Assembly (NCBI GenBank): GCA_902596785.1
Contig: CACJVG010000001.1
Span: forward strand, 60,442 to 124,441
Length of the DNA: 64,000 nt
Source: an uncultured Pelagibacteraceae bacterium
Lineage (GTDB): Bacteria; Pseudomonadota; Alphaproteobacteria; Pelagibacterales; Pelagibacteraceae
Reading direction: 5' to 3'
Below the pieces are notes generated by a model. It had not been told where the DNA came from. It searched no databases and was given only the letters and a program-made list of their open reading frames with translations. Every line of letters begins with the position of its first letter. The first letter of the stretch is position 1. This document shows positions 47,733-57,478 of this stretch, piece after piece. Made by a program: the position numbers and the translations under genes.

Positions 47733-50455
47733 CTAAATCACAAATAAATCTGCCAAAAACAGCTTTTTCCATGAAAGCTAACTTGCCCACCAGAGAACCA
47801 GAAATTCTTGAATATTGGAAAAAAATAAATCTTTACGACAAATTAAGAAATGAAAGTAAAGGAAGAGAAAAATTTATTCTACATGATGGTCCACCTTATG
47901 CTAACGGAAATATTCATATGGGAACAGCTCTGAATAAAATTCTTAAAGATATAATCGTAAAATTTCATCAAATGGATGGAAAAGACTCTATTTATGTTCC
48001 AGGCTGGGATTGCCATGGTTTACCAATTGAATGGAAAATAGAAGAACAATATAAAAAAAATAAGAAAAACAAAAATGAGGTTCCAATAGTTGAGTTTAGA
48101 AAAGAATGTAGAGCATTTGCCGAGAAGTGGATTGAAGTTCACAAAAGTCAATTTAAAAGATTAGGTGTTATAGGGGATTGGGAAAATTATTACTCAACAA
48201 TGAGCTTCGATGCAGAAGCCCAGATAGTCAGGGAGCTTGGTAAATTTTTAAAAGAAGGAAGTTTATATAAAGGTTTTAAACCTGTGTTATGGTCAACAGT
48301 TGAGAAGACAGCACTTGCAGATGCTGAGGTAGAATATCAAGACCATAAATCAGATACAATTTATACATCCTTTAAAGTTAAATCATCTAATCTAAAAGAT
48401 TTACTTGGAAGTGAAATAATTATTTGGACAACAACCCCATGGACAATACCAGCCAATAAAGCTTTAGCATTTAATGAGTCCCTTGATTATGTAATTTTGG
48501 AAATAAATGATGAAGGTGATTTTAAAAATAGAAAAATTGTTATTGCAGATGCTCTAATTGAATCAGTCGTTAAAGAGTGTGAATTAAAAAAATATAAAAA
48601 AATTCTCACGTTCAAAGGTAAAGAATTTAAAAATACTATTTGTGATCACCCATTTTTAAATCTTGGTTATGATCATGATATTCCAATGCTGGAGGCTAGA
48701 TTTGTAACAACTGAGCAAGGAACCGGAATAGTTCACTGTGCTCCTAGTCACGGACCTGATGACTTTAATCTTTGTTTGAATAACGGCATCAAAGCAATAG
48801 AAACAGTTGATGGAGATGGAAAATATACGAACAATGTAAAATTGTTTGAGGGAATTCATATTTTTAAAGCAAATCCTATTGTAATTGAAAAACTTAGAGA
48901 ACAAAAAAATTTATTATTTAATGGTGAGTTGCTTCATTCTTATCCACACTCATGGAGGTCTAAGGCACCACTTGTACATAGAGCTACTCCACAATGGTTT
49001 ATCTCAATGGAAAGTCACAAATTAAGAGATAAAGCATTAAAGGCTATTGATGAAACAACTTTTTACCCAAGCAAAGGTAAAGAAAGATTAAAATCAATGA
49101 TTGAAACAAGGCCGGATTGGTGTGTTTCAAGACAAAGAGTTTGGGGCGTACCTCTTCCGATCTTTGTGAATAAAAAAACAAATGAAATTTTAATTGATAA
49201 TGAAGTAATAGAAAATATTGCTACTATTTATGAAAAAGAAGGCTCTGATTGTTGGTTTTCGGATGATCCTCAAAGATTTTTAGGGAACAAATATAAAGCT
49301 GAAGATTATGAAAAATTGAGTGACATTGTTGAAGTTTGGTTCGATAGCGGTTCAACTCATTCATTCGTTTTAGAAAAAAGAGATGATTTAAAATGGCCAG
49401 CATCAATGTATTTAGAAGGATCAGATCAACACAGAGGTTGGTTTCATTCATCATTATTAGAGTCGTGCGGAACTAGAGGAAGAGCACCATTTGAATCGAT
49501 TTTATCGCATGGGTTTGTCGTAGACGGCAAAGGCTTAAAAATGTCTAAATCTTTAGGAAATGTAATTGCTCCTGAGGATATTCTAAAAAAATATGGAGCT
49601 GATATTTTAAGGATATGGGTAGCATCGTCAAATTATGCAGAGGATTTAAGAATAGATTATTCTATTCTAGATCAGCACGCAGAGTCTTATAGAAAAATTA
49701 GAAATACTTTTAGATATTTACTTGGAAATATAAATGATGATTTTGAAACTATAAACTTTGATAAATTAGAATTAGAAAAGCTACCTGAGTTAGAGCAATT
49801 AATACTGCATAGAATTTATATTTTAAACAATAATTTTAAAAAATATTTTAATAATTATGATTTTCATAATTTGTATAAAGAACTACTAAATTTTTGTACT
49901 GTTGATTTATCTGCTTTTTATTTTGATATTAGAAAAGATAATCTTTATTGTGATTCAAAAGACTCAAATAAAAGAAAATCAACCATTTTAGTTCTTAATA
50001 TAATTTTAAATGCATTGTTAAAATGGTTTGCTCCAATTTTATCTTTTACAACTGAAGAAATTTATAAATTATTATTCAAAGATCAAAAAAGTATACACCT
50101 TGAAAAATTTCTAGAATTTCCTGATAAATTTAAAAATCAAAAACTTAGTGAAAAATGGAGTGAATTAATTAAAATTAGAAATATTTGCAATATAAGTATT
50201 GAAGAAAAAAGAGGCAGTAAAGAAATAGGATCAAGCTTAGAGGCTGATTTAAAAATACAAATGAGTCAAAAACTAAAAAATCTTACAGAAAAGACAGATT
50301 TTTCTGAAATATGTATTACCTCAAAAGCCGAGGTTAGTTATAAAGATGACGTTGAAACAACAGCAATTACTACTAAAGCAAAAGGATCAAAGTGTTCGAT
50401 TTGTTGGAAGATTAAAGAAACAGCTTGCGATAGAGCTAATTGCGCTGTGAACTAG
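47729..50455 (+). CDS. ileS: Isoleucyl-tRNA synthetase
   Basis: DGPPYANGNIHMGTALNKILKDI (HIGH), LKMSKSLGNVIAPEDI (KMSKS), C-terminal CSICWKIKETACDRANC zinc site. Confidence 0.98.
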   Translation: MTKSQINLPKTAFSMKANLPTREPEILEYWKKINLYDKLRNESKGREKFILHDGPPYANGNIHMGTALNKILKDIIVKFHQMDGKDSIYVPGWDCHGLPIEWKIEEQYKKNKKNKNEVPIVEFRKECRAFAEKWIEVHKSQFKRLGVIGDWENYYSTMSFDAEAQIVRELGKFLKEGSLYKGFKPVLWSTVEKTALADAEVEYQDHKSDTIYTSFKVKSSNLKDLLGSEIIIWTTTPWTIPANKALAFNESLDYVILEINDEGDFKNRKIVIADALIESVVKECELKKYKKILTFKGKEFKNTICDHPFLNLGYDHDIPMLEARFVTTEQGTGIVHCAPSHGPDDFNLCLNNGIKAIETVDGDGKYTNNVKLFEGIHIFKANPIVIEKLREQKNLLFNGELLHSYPHSWRSKAPLVHRATPQWFISMESHKLRDKALKAIDETTFYPSKGKERLKSMIETRPDWCVSRQRVWGVPLPIFVNKKTNEILIDNEVIENIATIYEKEGSDCWFSDDPQRFLGNKYKAEDYEKLSDIVEVWFDSGSTHSFVLEKRDDLKWPASMYLEGSDQHRGWFHSSLLESCGTRGRAPFESILSHGFVVDGKGLKMSKSLGNVIAPEDILKKYGADILRIWVASSNYAEDLRIDYSILDQHAESYRKIRNTFRYLLGNINDDFETINFDKLELEKLPELEQLILHRIYILNNNFKKYFNNYDFHNLYKELLNFCTVDLSAFYFDIRKDNLYCDSKDSNKRKSTILVLNIILNALLKWFAPILSFTTEEIYKLLFKDQKSIHLEKFLEFPDKFKNQKLSEKWSELIKIRNICNISIEEKRGSKEIGSSLEADLKIQMSQKLKNLTEKTDFSEICITSKAEVSYKDDVETTAITTKAKGSKCSICWKIKETACDRANCAVN

Positions 50456-50958
50456 GAATGAAAATAAATAACTTAGGAAAAAATTTTTATATTAATTTAT
50501 CTTTTGTTATTCTAATTTTTTTAATTGATAGAGTATCTAAAATTTATGTAATTAATCTAGATAAAAAATTTCTTGGATCTGAAATATTCTCTTCAAAATT
50601 TTTGAATATTAATTTGATTTGGAACGAAGGAATTGCCTTTGGACTTTTTTCATTTGATGAAAATTACCTATATAACATTTTAACTATTATAATTTTATTA
50701 ATTATTATTATAATTTTTTTTATGATGATAAGGAATAAAGGTATTAAAAAATACTCACTTTTAATGATATTAGGGGGGGCATTAGGTAATATTTATGACA
50801 GGATATTTTATAGAGCTGTCCCAGACTTTATTGATTTTCATATATCAAATTTTCATTGGTTTATTTTTAACTTTGCAGATATTTTCATAACAATAGGTGT
50901 AATTTTTATGATAATTTTAGAATATATTGGTATTAATAACGAAGAAAGCACATCATGA
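50440..50958 (+). CDS. lspA: Lipoprotein signal peptidase (signal peptidase II)
   Basis: WNEGIAFGLFSF, LGGALGNIYDRIFYRAVPDFIDFHI, FNFADIFITIGV. The likely start is the ATG near 50458. Confidence 0.95.
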   Translation: MRCELGMKINNLGKNFYINLSFVILIFLIDRVSKIYVINLDKKFLGSEIFSSKFLNINLIWNEGIAFGLFSFDENYLYNILTIIILLIIIIIFFMMIRNKGIKKYSLLMILGGALGNIYDRIFYRAVPDFIDFHISNFHWFIFNFADIFITIGVIFMIILEYIGINNEESTS

Positions 50959-51269
50959 AATATATTAAATTAATTATTTTTTTAAATTTTATTTTATTTT
51001 TTTCATCATGTGCCTCAGTAAAGGAGGGTATTTCAAATCAAAAAAGAAATAATAGCGATGAATTTTTGGTTGAAAAAAAGTCTCCACTAATAACACCTCC
51101 TGATTATAACGATTTGCCAGCTCCAAGTTCTAATGACAAACCATTAAATGATAATAATGCAATTAAATCATTGATTTCTAACGAAAATGATAAAGATATT
51201 AAAAATAACAACCTTAAAGAGTTAAACAAAAATTTCGAAGAATCTTTGATAGAGAAGATTAAAAATTAA
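50955..51269 (+). CDS. Small lipoprotein (DUF3035-like)
   Basis: Lipobox FFSSCAS; SDEFLVEKKSPLITPPDYNDLPAP motif. Confidence 0.8.
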   Translation: MKYIKLIIFLNFILFFSSCASVKEGISNQKRNNSDEFLVEKKSPLITPPDYNDLPAPSSNDKPLNDNNAIKSLISNENDKDIKNNNLKELNKNFEESLIEKIKN

Positions 51270-52423
51270 TGATCACTTCAGGAATTTATTTTAAAAATTT
51301 CAATTCCAAGTTAAAAAAATTAAAAACCAAAGATAAACTTTCTTTATTGTTAAAAAATAAAAATTCAATATTAGAGTCTTTATCAAAAAACTACAAAAAT
51401 TCATTTACTAACAAAATACTTAAAAAGTATAAAAAATATCAAAATTTTAGATTAATAGGAATGGGAGGTTCTACTCTAGGAACACAAACAATTTATAGTT
51501 TTTTAAATCATAAAATTAAAAAAAATTTTTTATTTATTGATAATCTAAATCCAAAAAATGATAAAAATTCAAAAAAAAAAATAGTTAACTTAATTGTTTC
51601 AAAATCAGGCAACACTATAGAAACTATTGTTAACTCTAATATTTATTTTAAAAAAAAAGATACAAACATTTTTATTACTGAAAATAAAAACAACTATTTA
51701 TATTTGTTGGCAAAAAAATTAAAATCTGAAATAATTCATCATAATAATTTTATAGGTGGAAGGTATTCTGTATTATCTGAAGTAGGTATGTTACCTGCAG
51801 AGTTAATGGGGCTAAATACAGGTAATTTTAAACAATTAAATTCTTTAATAAAAAATCAAAAATTTCTGAGAGCTTTAATACAAAATGTTCAGTCAACCCT
51901 TCATTTTGTTAAGAATAATAGATTTAATTCAATAATAATTAATTATGATGAGAAATCTGATAATTTGTTTAAGTGGTACCAGCAACTTCTTGCAGAAAGT
52001 TTAGGAAAAAATAAAAAGGGCATTTTGCCAATTGTTTCAACAATGCCAAAAGACAATCACAGCTTGATGCAACTTTATTTAGATGGTTTCAAAAATAATT
52101 TTTTTACATTTTTTTTTGTTCATGAAAAAAAAGCTGACAAAATAAACAATAAATATATTTTATCTTCCAAGTCTTTTCTTAAAAATAAAAATCTATCTAA
52201 TATTTTATATTCACAAATGAAAGCCTCTGAAAACGTATTTAAAAATAAAAATATCCCTTTTAGAACTTTTGAAATAAAGAAAAGAGACGAAAAAACTTTA
52301 GGCGAGTTATTTTGTTTTTTTATATTAGAAACAATTTTAATTGCTGAAGCTTTAAATATAAATCCTTATGATCAGCCTGCTGTTGAACTTATCAAAAAAG
52401 AAACAAAGAAAATTTTAATTTGA
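51269..52423 (+). CDS. pgi: Glucose-6-phosphate isomerase (divergent, short)
   Basis: RLIGMGGSTLGTQTIY, NLIVSKSGNTIETIVN, GGRYSVLSEVGMLPAELMGL, LLAESLGKNKKGILPIVSTMPKDNHSLMQLYLDG. Confidence 0.9.
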   Translation: MITSGIYFKNFNSKLKKLKTKDKLSLLLKNKNSILESLSKNYKNSFTNKILKKYKKYQNFRLIGMGGSTLGTQTIYSFLNHKIKKNFLFIDNLNPKNDKNSKKKIVNLIVSKSGNTIETIVNSNIYFKKKDTNIFITENKNNYLYLLAKKLKSEIIHHNNFIGGRYSVLSEVGMLPAELMGLNTGNFKQLNSLIKNQKFLRALIQNVQSTLHFVKNNRFNSIIINYDEKSDNLFKWYQQLLAESLGKNKKGILPIVSTMPKDNHSLMQLYLDGFKNNFFTFFFVHEKKADKINNKYILSSKSFLKNKNLSNILYSQMKASENVFKNKNIPFRTFEIKKRDEKTLGELFCFFILETILIAEALNINPYDQPAVELIKKETKKILI

Positions 52424-52975
52424 AAAGAAAAAAATTCTAGAAATACCATATTTTTTTTCTTCGATAATATTAAAATTTTCTAAAAATATGTCTTTTTCAT
52501 CTTTGTGTCTGTGTAATATTATTATTCCATTTTCTTTTAATAGGTTTTCATTCTTAATTTTTCTAAAAATTACAGATAAATTTTTATCTTTAAAGGGTGG
52601 GTCTAAAAAAATAATATCAAACTTTATATTTAAGGTTACAATTTTATTGTTATTATAAATATCTTTTTCAATAATCTTATAATTATTTACTGATTTTAAA
52701 TTTAGTAAATTTTTTTTTAGGATAGGAATTACACCCTGGTAATTTTCAACAAATACTACTTCCTGAACACCTCTTGAGAGACATTCAATACCAAATGACC
52801 CAACACCAGAAAACATATCAAGTATATTTGCATTCTCTAAATTAATCTTAAATTTTTTTGAGTGATTTATTATATTGAAAATAGATTCTTTCACTAAATC
52901 TTTTAGAGGCCTGGTTTTATCATTCGTAGGTTGATAGATTTTTTTTCCTCTAAAAGATCCTGAAATTATTCTCAT
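52415..52975 (-). CDS. rsmD: 16S rRNA (guanine(966)-N(2))-methyltransferase RsmD
   Basis: MRIISGSFRGKKIYQP, RPLKDLVKESIFNII, ILDMFSGVGSFGIECLSRG, FLDPPF. Confidence 0.95.
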   Translation of the reverse strand: MRIISGSFRGKKIYQPTNDKTRPLKDLVKESIFNIINHSKKFKINLENANILDMFSGVGSFGIECLSRGVQEVVFVENYQGVIPILKKNLLNLKSVNNYKIIEKDIYNNNKIVTLNIKFDIIFLDPPFKDKNLSVIFRKIKNENLLKENGIIILHRHKDEKDIFLENFNIIEEKKYGISRIFFFSN

Positions 52976-54237
52976 TATTCAATAACTTTATAGCCGATAT
53001 CACTTCTATAAAAACCACCTGACCAATTAAGTTTGTTTAAATTATTGATCAAATTGTTTTTTGCTAATTTAAAATCTTCCGATAATGAAACAAAATTTAA
53101 TACTCTTCCACCAGTAGCAAAGATTTTTTTGTTTACCATGGTCGTTCCAGCATGAAATAAAAATTCATCCTTTTTTAAATTAATTTTATTAATGTTTTCT
53201 ATTTCAACATTTTTTTGAAAAATATCAGGATATCCTTTTGAACAAACCACAATACATAAACTTTTTTTATTGAGCCATTCTATATTCAGCTTGTCTAGTT
53301 TTTTATCACAGCATGATAGCAAAATTTCTATTAGATCTGTTTTTAATTTTGGAAGAATAGTTTGACACTCTGGATCACCCATTCTAACATTATATTCAAT
53401 AAGGTAAGGTTCATTATCCACTATCATTAAACCTGTATATAAAAATCCTTTATATTCGCTACCAAGTTCATCTAAACCTCTAAGTGTCGGCTTAATTATT
53501 TTTTCAATTATTTTATGTTCAAGATCATCATTAATTAACCTTGAAGGAGAGTAAGCGCCCATTCCACCAGTATTCTTTCCTTTGTCTCCCTCTAATACCC
53601 TTTTATGATCTTGTGCGGTTCCAAAAGTTTTAAAGCTCTTTCCATCATGAATTGTAAAAAAACTCATTTCTTCACCCATTAGAAATTCTTCAATCAAAAT
53701 ATTTTCTGCAGCTCCAAACTTTCCACCAAAAATTTCTTCTACTGCTATCAATGCCTCATTTTCAGAACTACAAATATACACACCTTTTCCAGAGGCAAGA
53801 TTGTCTGCTTTAATTACTATTGGAAAGGATGAATTTTTTAAAAAATTTTTAGCTTCTTTTTCATTAAAACAAATCTTAAATTTTGCAGTCGGTATATTAT
53901 ATTTTTGACAAAGTTTTTTTGTAAATATTTTTGATCCTTCAAGTTGTGATGCTATCTTATTTGGACCGAAGACTTTAATATTGAATTTTTCCAAATAATC
54001 TACCAATCCATCTACTAAAGGTTTTTCAGGACCAATAACTACTAAATCGATTTTTTTTTCTAATATATAATCCTTTATTTTTTCAAAACTCTCCAAATCA
54101 ATTTTAACATTTTCAGCAATACTTTCTGTACCTGCATTTCCTGGAAAACAAAATATTTTCTCAATTTTATTTGATTTTTTTATAGTATGGCAAATCGCAT
54201 GTTCTCTTCCACCACTTCCTATTATGCCAACTTTCAT
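52975..54237 (-). CDS. purD: Phosphoribosylamine-glycine ligase
   Basis: MKVGIIGSGGREHAICHTI, ATP-grasp PIVIKADNLASGKGVYI, DHKRVLEGDKGKNTGGMGAYSP. Confidence 0.97.
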   Translation of the reverse strand: MKVGIIGSGGREHAICHTIKKSNKIEKIFCFPGNAGTESIAENVKIDLESFEKIKDYILEKKIDLVVIGPEKPLVDGLVDYLEKFNIKVFGPNKIASQLEGSKIFTKKLCQKYNIPTAKFKICFNEKEAKNFLKNSSFPIVIKADNLASGKGVYICSSENEALIAVEEIFGGKFGAAENILIEEFLMGEEMSFFTIHDGKSFKTFGTAQDHKRVLEGDKGKNTGGMGAYSPSRLINDDLEHKIIEKIIKPTLRGLDELGSEYKGFLYTGLMIVDNEPYLIEYNVRMGDPECQTILPKLKTDLIEILLSCCDKKLDKLNIEWLNKKSLCIVVCSKGYPDIFQKNVEIENINKINLKKDEFLFHAGTTMVNKKIFATGGRVLNFVSLSEDFKLAKNNLINNLNKLNWSGGFYRSDIGYKVIE

Positions 54238-54258
54238 ATAAAACTATATAAACTATAA

Positions 54259-54453
54259 ATGAAAAAAAAATTAGCAAAATTAAAGTATTTACCGAATAAT
54301 TTTCAAATCATAGAGAATGGAGACTATGTGGAGTGTGCAGTCTCAGGAAAAAAAATAGACCTTGAAAATTTGACTTATTGGAATGTTGAGCTTCAAGAAC
54401 CTTATTTTTCTTTTAAAGAAGCTTCTAAAAAAAGAGAAAACACCAATAAATAA
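54259..54453 (+). CDS. DUF2093 domain protein
   Basis: KLKYLPNNFQIIENGDYVECAVSGKKIDLENLTYWNVELQEPYFS. Confidence 0.9.
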   Translation: MKKKLAKLKYLPNNFQIIENGDYVECAVSGKKIDLENLTYWNVELQEPYFSFKEASKKRENTNK

Positions 54454-54457
54454 TAAA

Positions 54458-55318
54458 TTATTTCCAGCGATTGTGTGACCAAATCCAACTTTCAGGTTTT
54501 TTCATAATCATTTTTTCAAGAACTTTATTTAGATAATCTGTAATTGATTCTACTGAACTGTTAGTGGGAAATTTAATTGGCTCATTAATAGTGATTTTAA
54601 AATTAATGCCATTTAGTCTTTCAATATAAATTGGTATTATAGGTATATCAAATTTTTTTACTAATTGAGCAGGTATTGTTGTAGTCAGAGCTTTTTCATT
54701 AAAAAAATTTGATAATATTCCTTCTGATACTCTTTGATCAATCATTAGAGCAGTGGATATATTATTTTTTTTTAATGCTAAAAGTTTTTTTAAGCCACCT
54801 ATTCCTTTTTTGATTTGATTTTTGCATATATATTTTGATCTCAATCTTTCCATAAATACATTTAAAAAAATATTGTTTAAAGGTCGGTATATAGCTGAAA
54901 GTTCTATTCCAGATTTTTCCAAATGCATTGCCATTAATTCAAAATTACTGAAGTGCCCTGAAACAAAAATTACTGGTTTCTTTGAAGTCTTAATTGTTTC
55001 AAGAATATTTTGACCTTCTACTTTAATATTCTTAGCAAGCTTTCCAGTTCTAAAATCTTTGATAAACATAAATTCTGCAAAAACTCTTCCATAACTGTTC
55101 CACATTAAATTAGTTATTTTTTCCAAATCTTTAGAATTTATCTTGGGTATAGCTCTTTTAATATTCAAATGAATTATTTTTTTAGATCTAAAATAAGGTC
55201 CAATCTTTTCAAAAATTTTACCACTTATATTTGAAGATAAATTTGGTCCTAGTAATTTAAAAACAAGCAAACTTAAAAAGGTCAATATAAATTGTACAAA
55301 ATACTTAAAATATTTCAT
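54458..55318 (-). CDS. Lipid A biosynthesis acyltransferase (LpxL/HtrB family)
   Basis: VIFVSGHFSNFELMAMHLEKSG (HX4 D/E), YRPLNN, MIDQRVSEGI. Confidence 0.9.
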   Translation of the reverse strand: MKYFKYFVQFILTFLSLLVFKLLGPNLSSNISGKIFEKIGPYFRSKKIIHLNIKRAIPKINSKDLEKITNLMWNSYGRVFAEFMFIKDFRTGKLAKNIKVEGQNILETIKTSKKPVIFVSGHFSNFELMAMHLEKSGIELSAIYRPLNNIFLNVFMERLRSKYICKNQIKKGIGGLKKLLALKKNNISTALMIDQRVSEGILSNFFNEKALTTTIPAQLVKKFDIPIIPIYIERLNGINFKITINEPIKFPTNSSVESITDYLNKVLEKMIMKKPESWIWSHNRWK

Positions 55319-56245
55319 TTAAACGATTGCTTTAATAAATTTTTCTTCATCAATTATTTTTAATTCTGATTTTACAAATTTAATTTTATTTATAAAATCC
55401 TTTTCTAGTCTTAAAAAATCTTTTTCTGTTGTTATTAGTTTGCAAGACAAGCGATTTGCTTCATTTATAATTTTATCTATTTCATTTTTTTTATATTTAT
55501 GATGATCTGAAAATTCTATATCCTTAATAATCTTAATCCCATTATTATTTAGCATTGAAATAAAAGTTTTGTGATTTCCTATACCAGAAAATACCAAATA
55601 TTTATCTTCTTTATTAAATTCATCAATATTAACTGGCTCGTACTTTCCTATGTGAATGTTAATTTTAGAATTTACTCTGATTATCTCCTCCTTTATTTTT
55701 TCTAAGTTTTCTAAATTTCCATTTAAGAAAATATGTTCATAATATTTAAGATTATCAATTTTTTCTCGTAACGGTCCTGCAGGGATTGTCATACCGTTTC
55801 CAATCCAATTAGCATTATTAAAACATACCAAATTTATATCAGGCTCTATAGATTTATCTTGAAGACCATCATCTAATATTACAACATCATAATTTTCTTT
55901 TTCTGCTTTTGTTATTGCATCAATTCTTTTTGATGATAGGAAAAGTTTTCCATTGTTCCTTAAAAGATTTTGTTCATCTATTTGATTTTTGTAAAATTTT
56001 TTTACAAAACATGATTTAATTTTTTTTTGATTTAGAATTTGATTTAATTTAATACTTAGTGAAGTTTTTCCAGTGCCTCCAATATAAATATTTCCTACAC
56101 AAATAATCTTAATTTTGAATTTTTGTGCATTAGTTTTTCTAAATAAAGATACAAATATTTGAATTAAAAAAGCTATTGGTAACAATAAATATGCAATTAT
56201 ATTTGGTTTTTTGTAATCCCAAAATTTAGGTTTTTTTAAATTCAT
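55319..56245 (-). CDS. lpxK: Tetraacyldisaccharide 4'-kinase
   Basis: IICVGNIYIGGTGKTSLSIKL P-loop, VVILDDGLQDKSIEPDINLVCFN, IPAGPLREKI. Confidence 0.95.
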   Translation of the reverse strand: MNLKKPKFWDYKKPNIIAYLLLPIAFLIQIFVSLFRKTNAQKFKIKIICVGNIYIGGTGKTSLSIKLNQILNQKKIKSCFVKKFYKNQIDEQNLLRNNGKLFLSSKRIDAITKAEKENYDVVILDDGLQDKSIEPDINLVCFNNANWIGNGMTIPAGPLREKIDNLKYYEHIFLNGNLENLEKIKEEIIRVNSKINIHIGKYEPVNIDEFNKEDKYLVFSGIGNHKTFISMLNNNGIKIIKDIEFSDHHKYKKNEIDKIINEANRLSCKLITTEKDFLRLEKDFINKIKFVKSELKIIDEEKFIKAIV

Positions 56246-57476
56246 TTTGAATTTGATTATCTAATTCTTTTATTGTTTTTTTAAGTATTTTTCTTCCAAT
56301 TTTTTTTATTTTATTTCCTATAAACTTATTTTTTTTGAAAACTATTGAAGAAGCAAGTTGTTTTGGATCTTTAATTTTTGTAGATGAATTTAAAGATTTT
56401 AAAAATTTGTATATATCTTTAAAATTACTTGTGTCTGGGCCATGAAAAATTTTTGCTCCAAAGCGTGCTGCTTCAAGGGGATTTTGTCCTCCACGTTTTA
56501 TAATTGAACCTCCTAAAAATACTGATGAGCTAATTTTGTGAAATTTTTTTGTCTCACCAAATGTATCTACAATGTAAACATCAATGTCATTTAATTTTTT
56601 TAACTTTGAGCTATGAAAAGCTACTTTTAAATTAAGTTTTTCAATTTCTTCTGATATTTCTTTAGCACGATGTATATGTCTTGGTATAATTATGGTTAAA
56701 ATATTTTTGTATTTTTTTTTTAACTCTAAGTGAGTTTTTGCACAAAATATTTCTTCTTTTTTATGTGTGCTAGATGCAACCCATATTTTCCTTTTTTTTA
56801 ATTGTAAATTAAGTTTCTTATTAATTTTATCTAAATTGTCTTGGGAATTTTCTATAAACTTCAGATTACCTATTAATTTAATTTTTTTTACATAAATTTT
56901 TCTTAAAAAAGATTTAGTTTCTAGATTTTGAGGAAAGGCAATATCTATCTTATCAAAAATTGCTTTTGAAAAATTTTTAATTTTCATCCATTTATTAAAA
57001 GTTTTTTTAGTCAATCTTGCATTTAATAGAATTAAAGGAATATTTTTATTTTTTAAATTAATAAACATAGATGGCCAAATTTCCGATTCTATAAATATTG
57101 CTAAATTTGGTTTCCAATGTTTAAGAAATCTATAATTAAACAAAAAATGATCTATAGGATAAAATTGGTGTGTTGTTTTCTTGAATTTAAATTTTTTAAT
57201 AATTTTTGATGAACTTAGAGTACTAGAAGTGACAAGTATTTGATTAATTGATTTATCTTTTTCGTAATTTTTTAATAAAGGAATAATACTCATTATTTCA
57301 CCAACACTTGCACCATGAAACCAAATTAAATTCCCTGAAACTCTTTTTTGTGTTGGTATAGAAAATTTTTCTATGTATCTTTTTTTATCCTCTTTTCCTT
57401 TAAATATTCTTAAAATAATTATCAAAGGAGCTAATAACAATAAGAATGTTACAAATATTTGATAAAAAAAAAACAT
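56226..57476 (-). CDS. waaA: 3-deoxy-D-manno-octulosonic acid transferase (KdtA)
   Basis: LIWFHGASVGEIMSIIPLL, HQFYPIDHFLFNYRFLKHWKPNLAIFIESEIWPSM, GGSIIKRGGQNPLEAARFGAKIFHGP. Confidence 0.95.
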   Translation of the reverse strand: MFFFYQIFVTFLLLLAPLIIILRIFKGKEDKKRYIEKFSIPTQKRVSGNLIWFHGASVGEIMSIIPLLKNYEKDKSINQILVTSSTLSSSKIIKKFKFKKTTHQFYPIDHFLFNYRFLKHWKPNLAIFIESEIWPSMFINLKNKNIPLILLNARLTKKTFNKWMKIKNFSKAIFDKIDIAFPQNLETKSFLRKIYVKKIKLIGNLKFIENSQDNLDKINKKLNLQLKKRKIWVASSTHKKEEIFCAKTHLELKKKYKNILTIIIPRHIHRAKEISEEIEKLNLKVAFHSSKLKKLNDIDVYIVDTFGETKKFHKISSSVFLGGSIIKRGGQNPLEAARFGAKIFHGPDTSNFKDIYKFLKSLNSSTKIKDPKQLASSIVFKKNKFIGNKIKKIGRKILKKTIKELDNQIQNEFKKT

Positions 57477-57478
57477 AG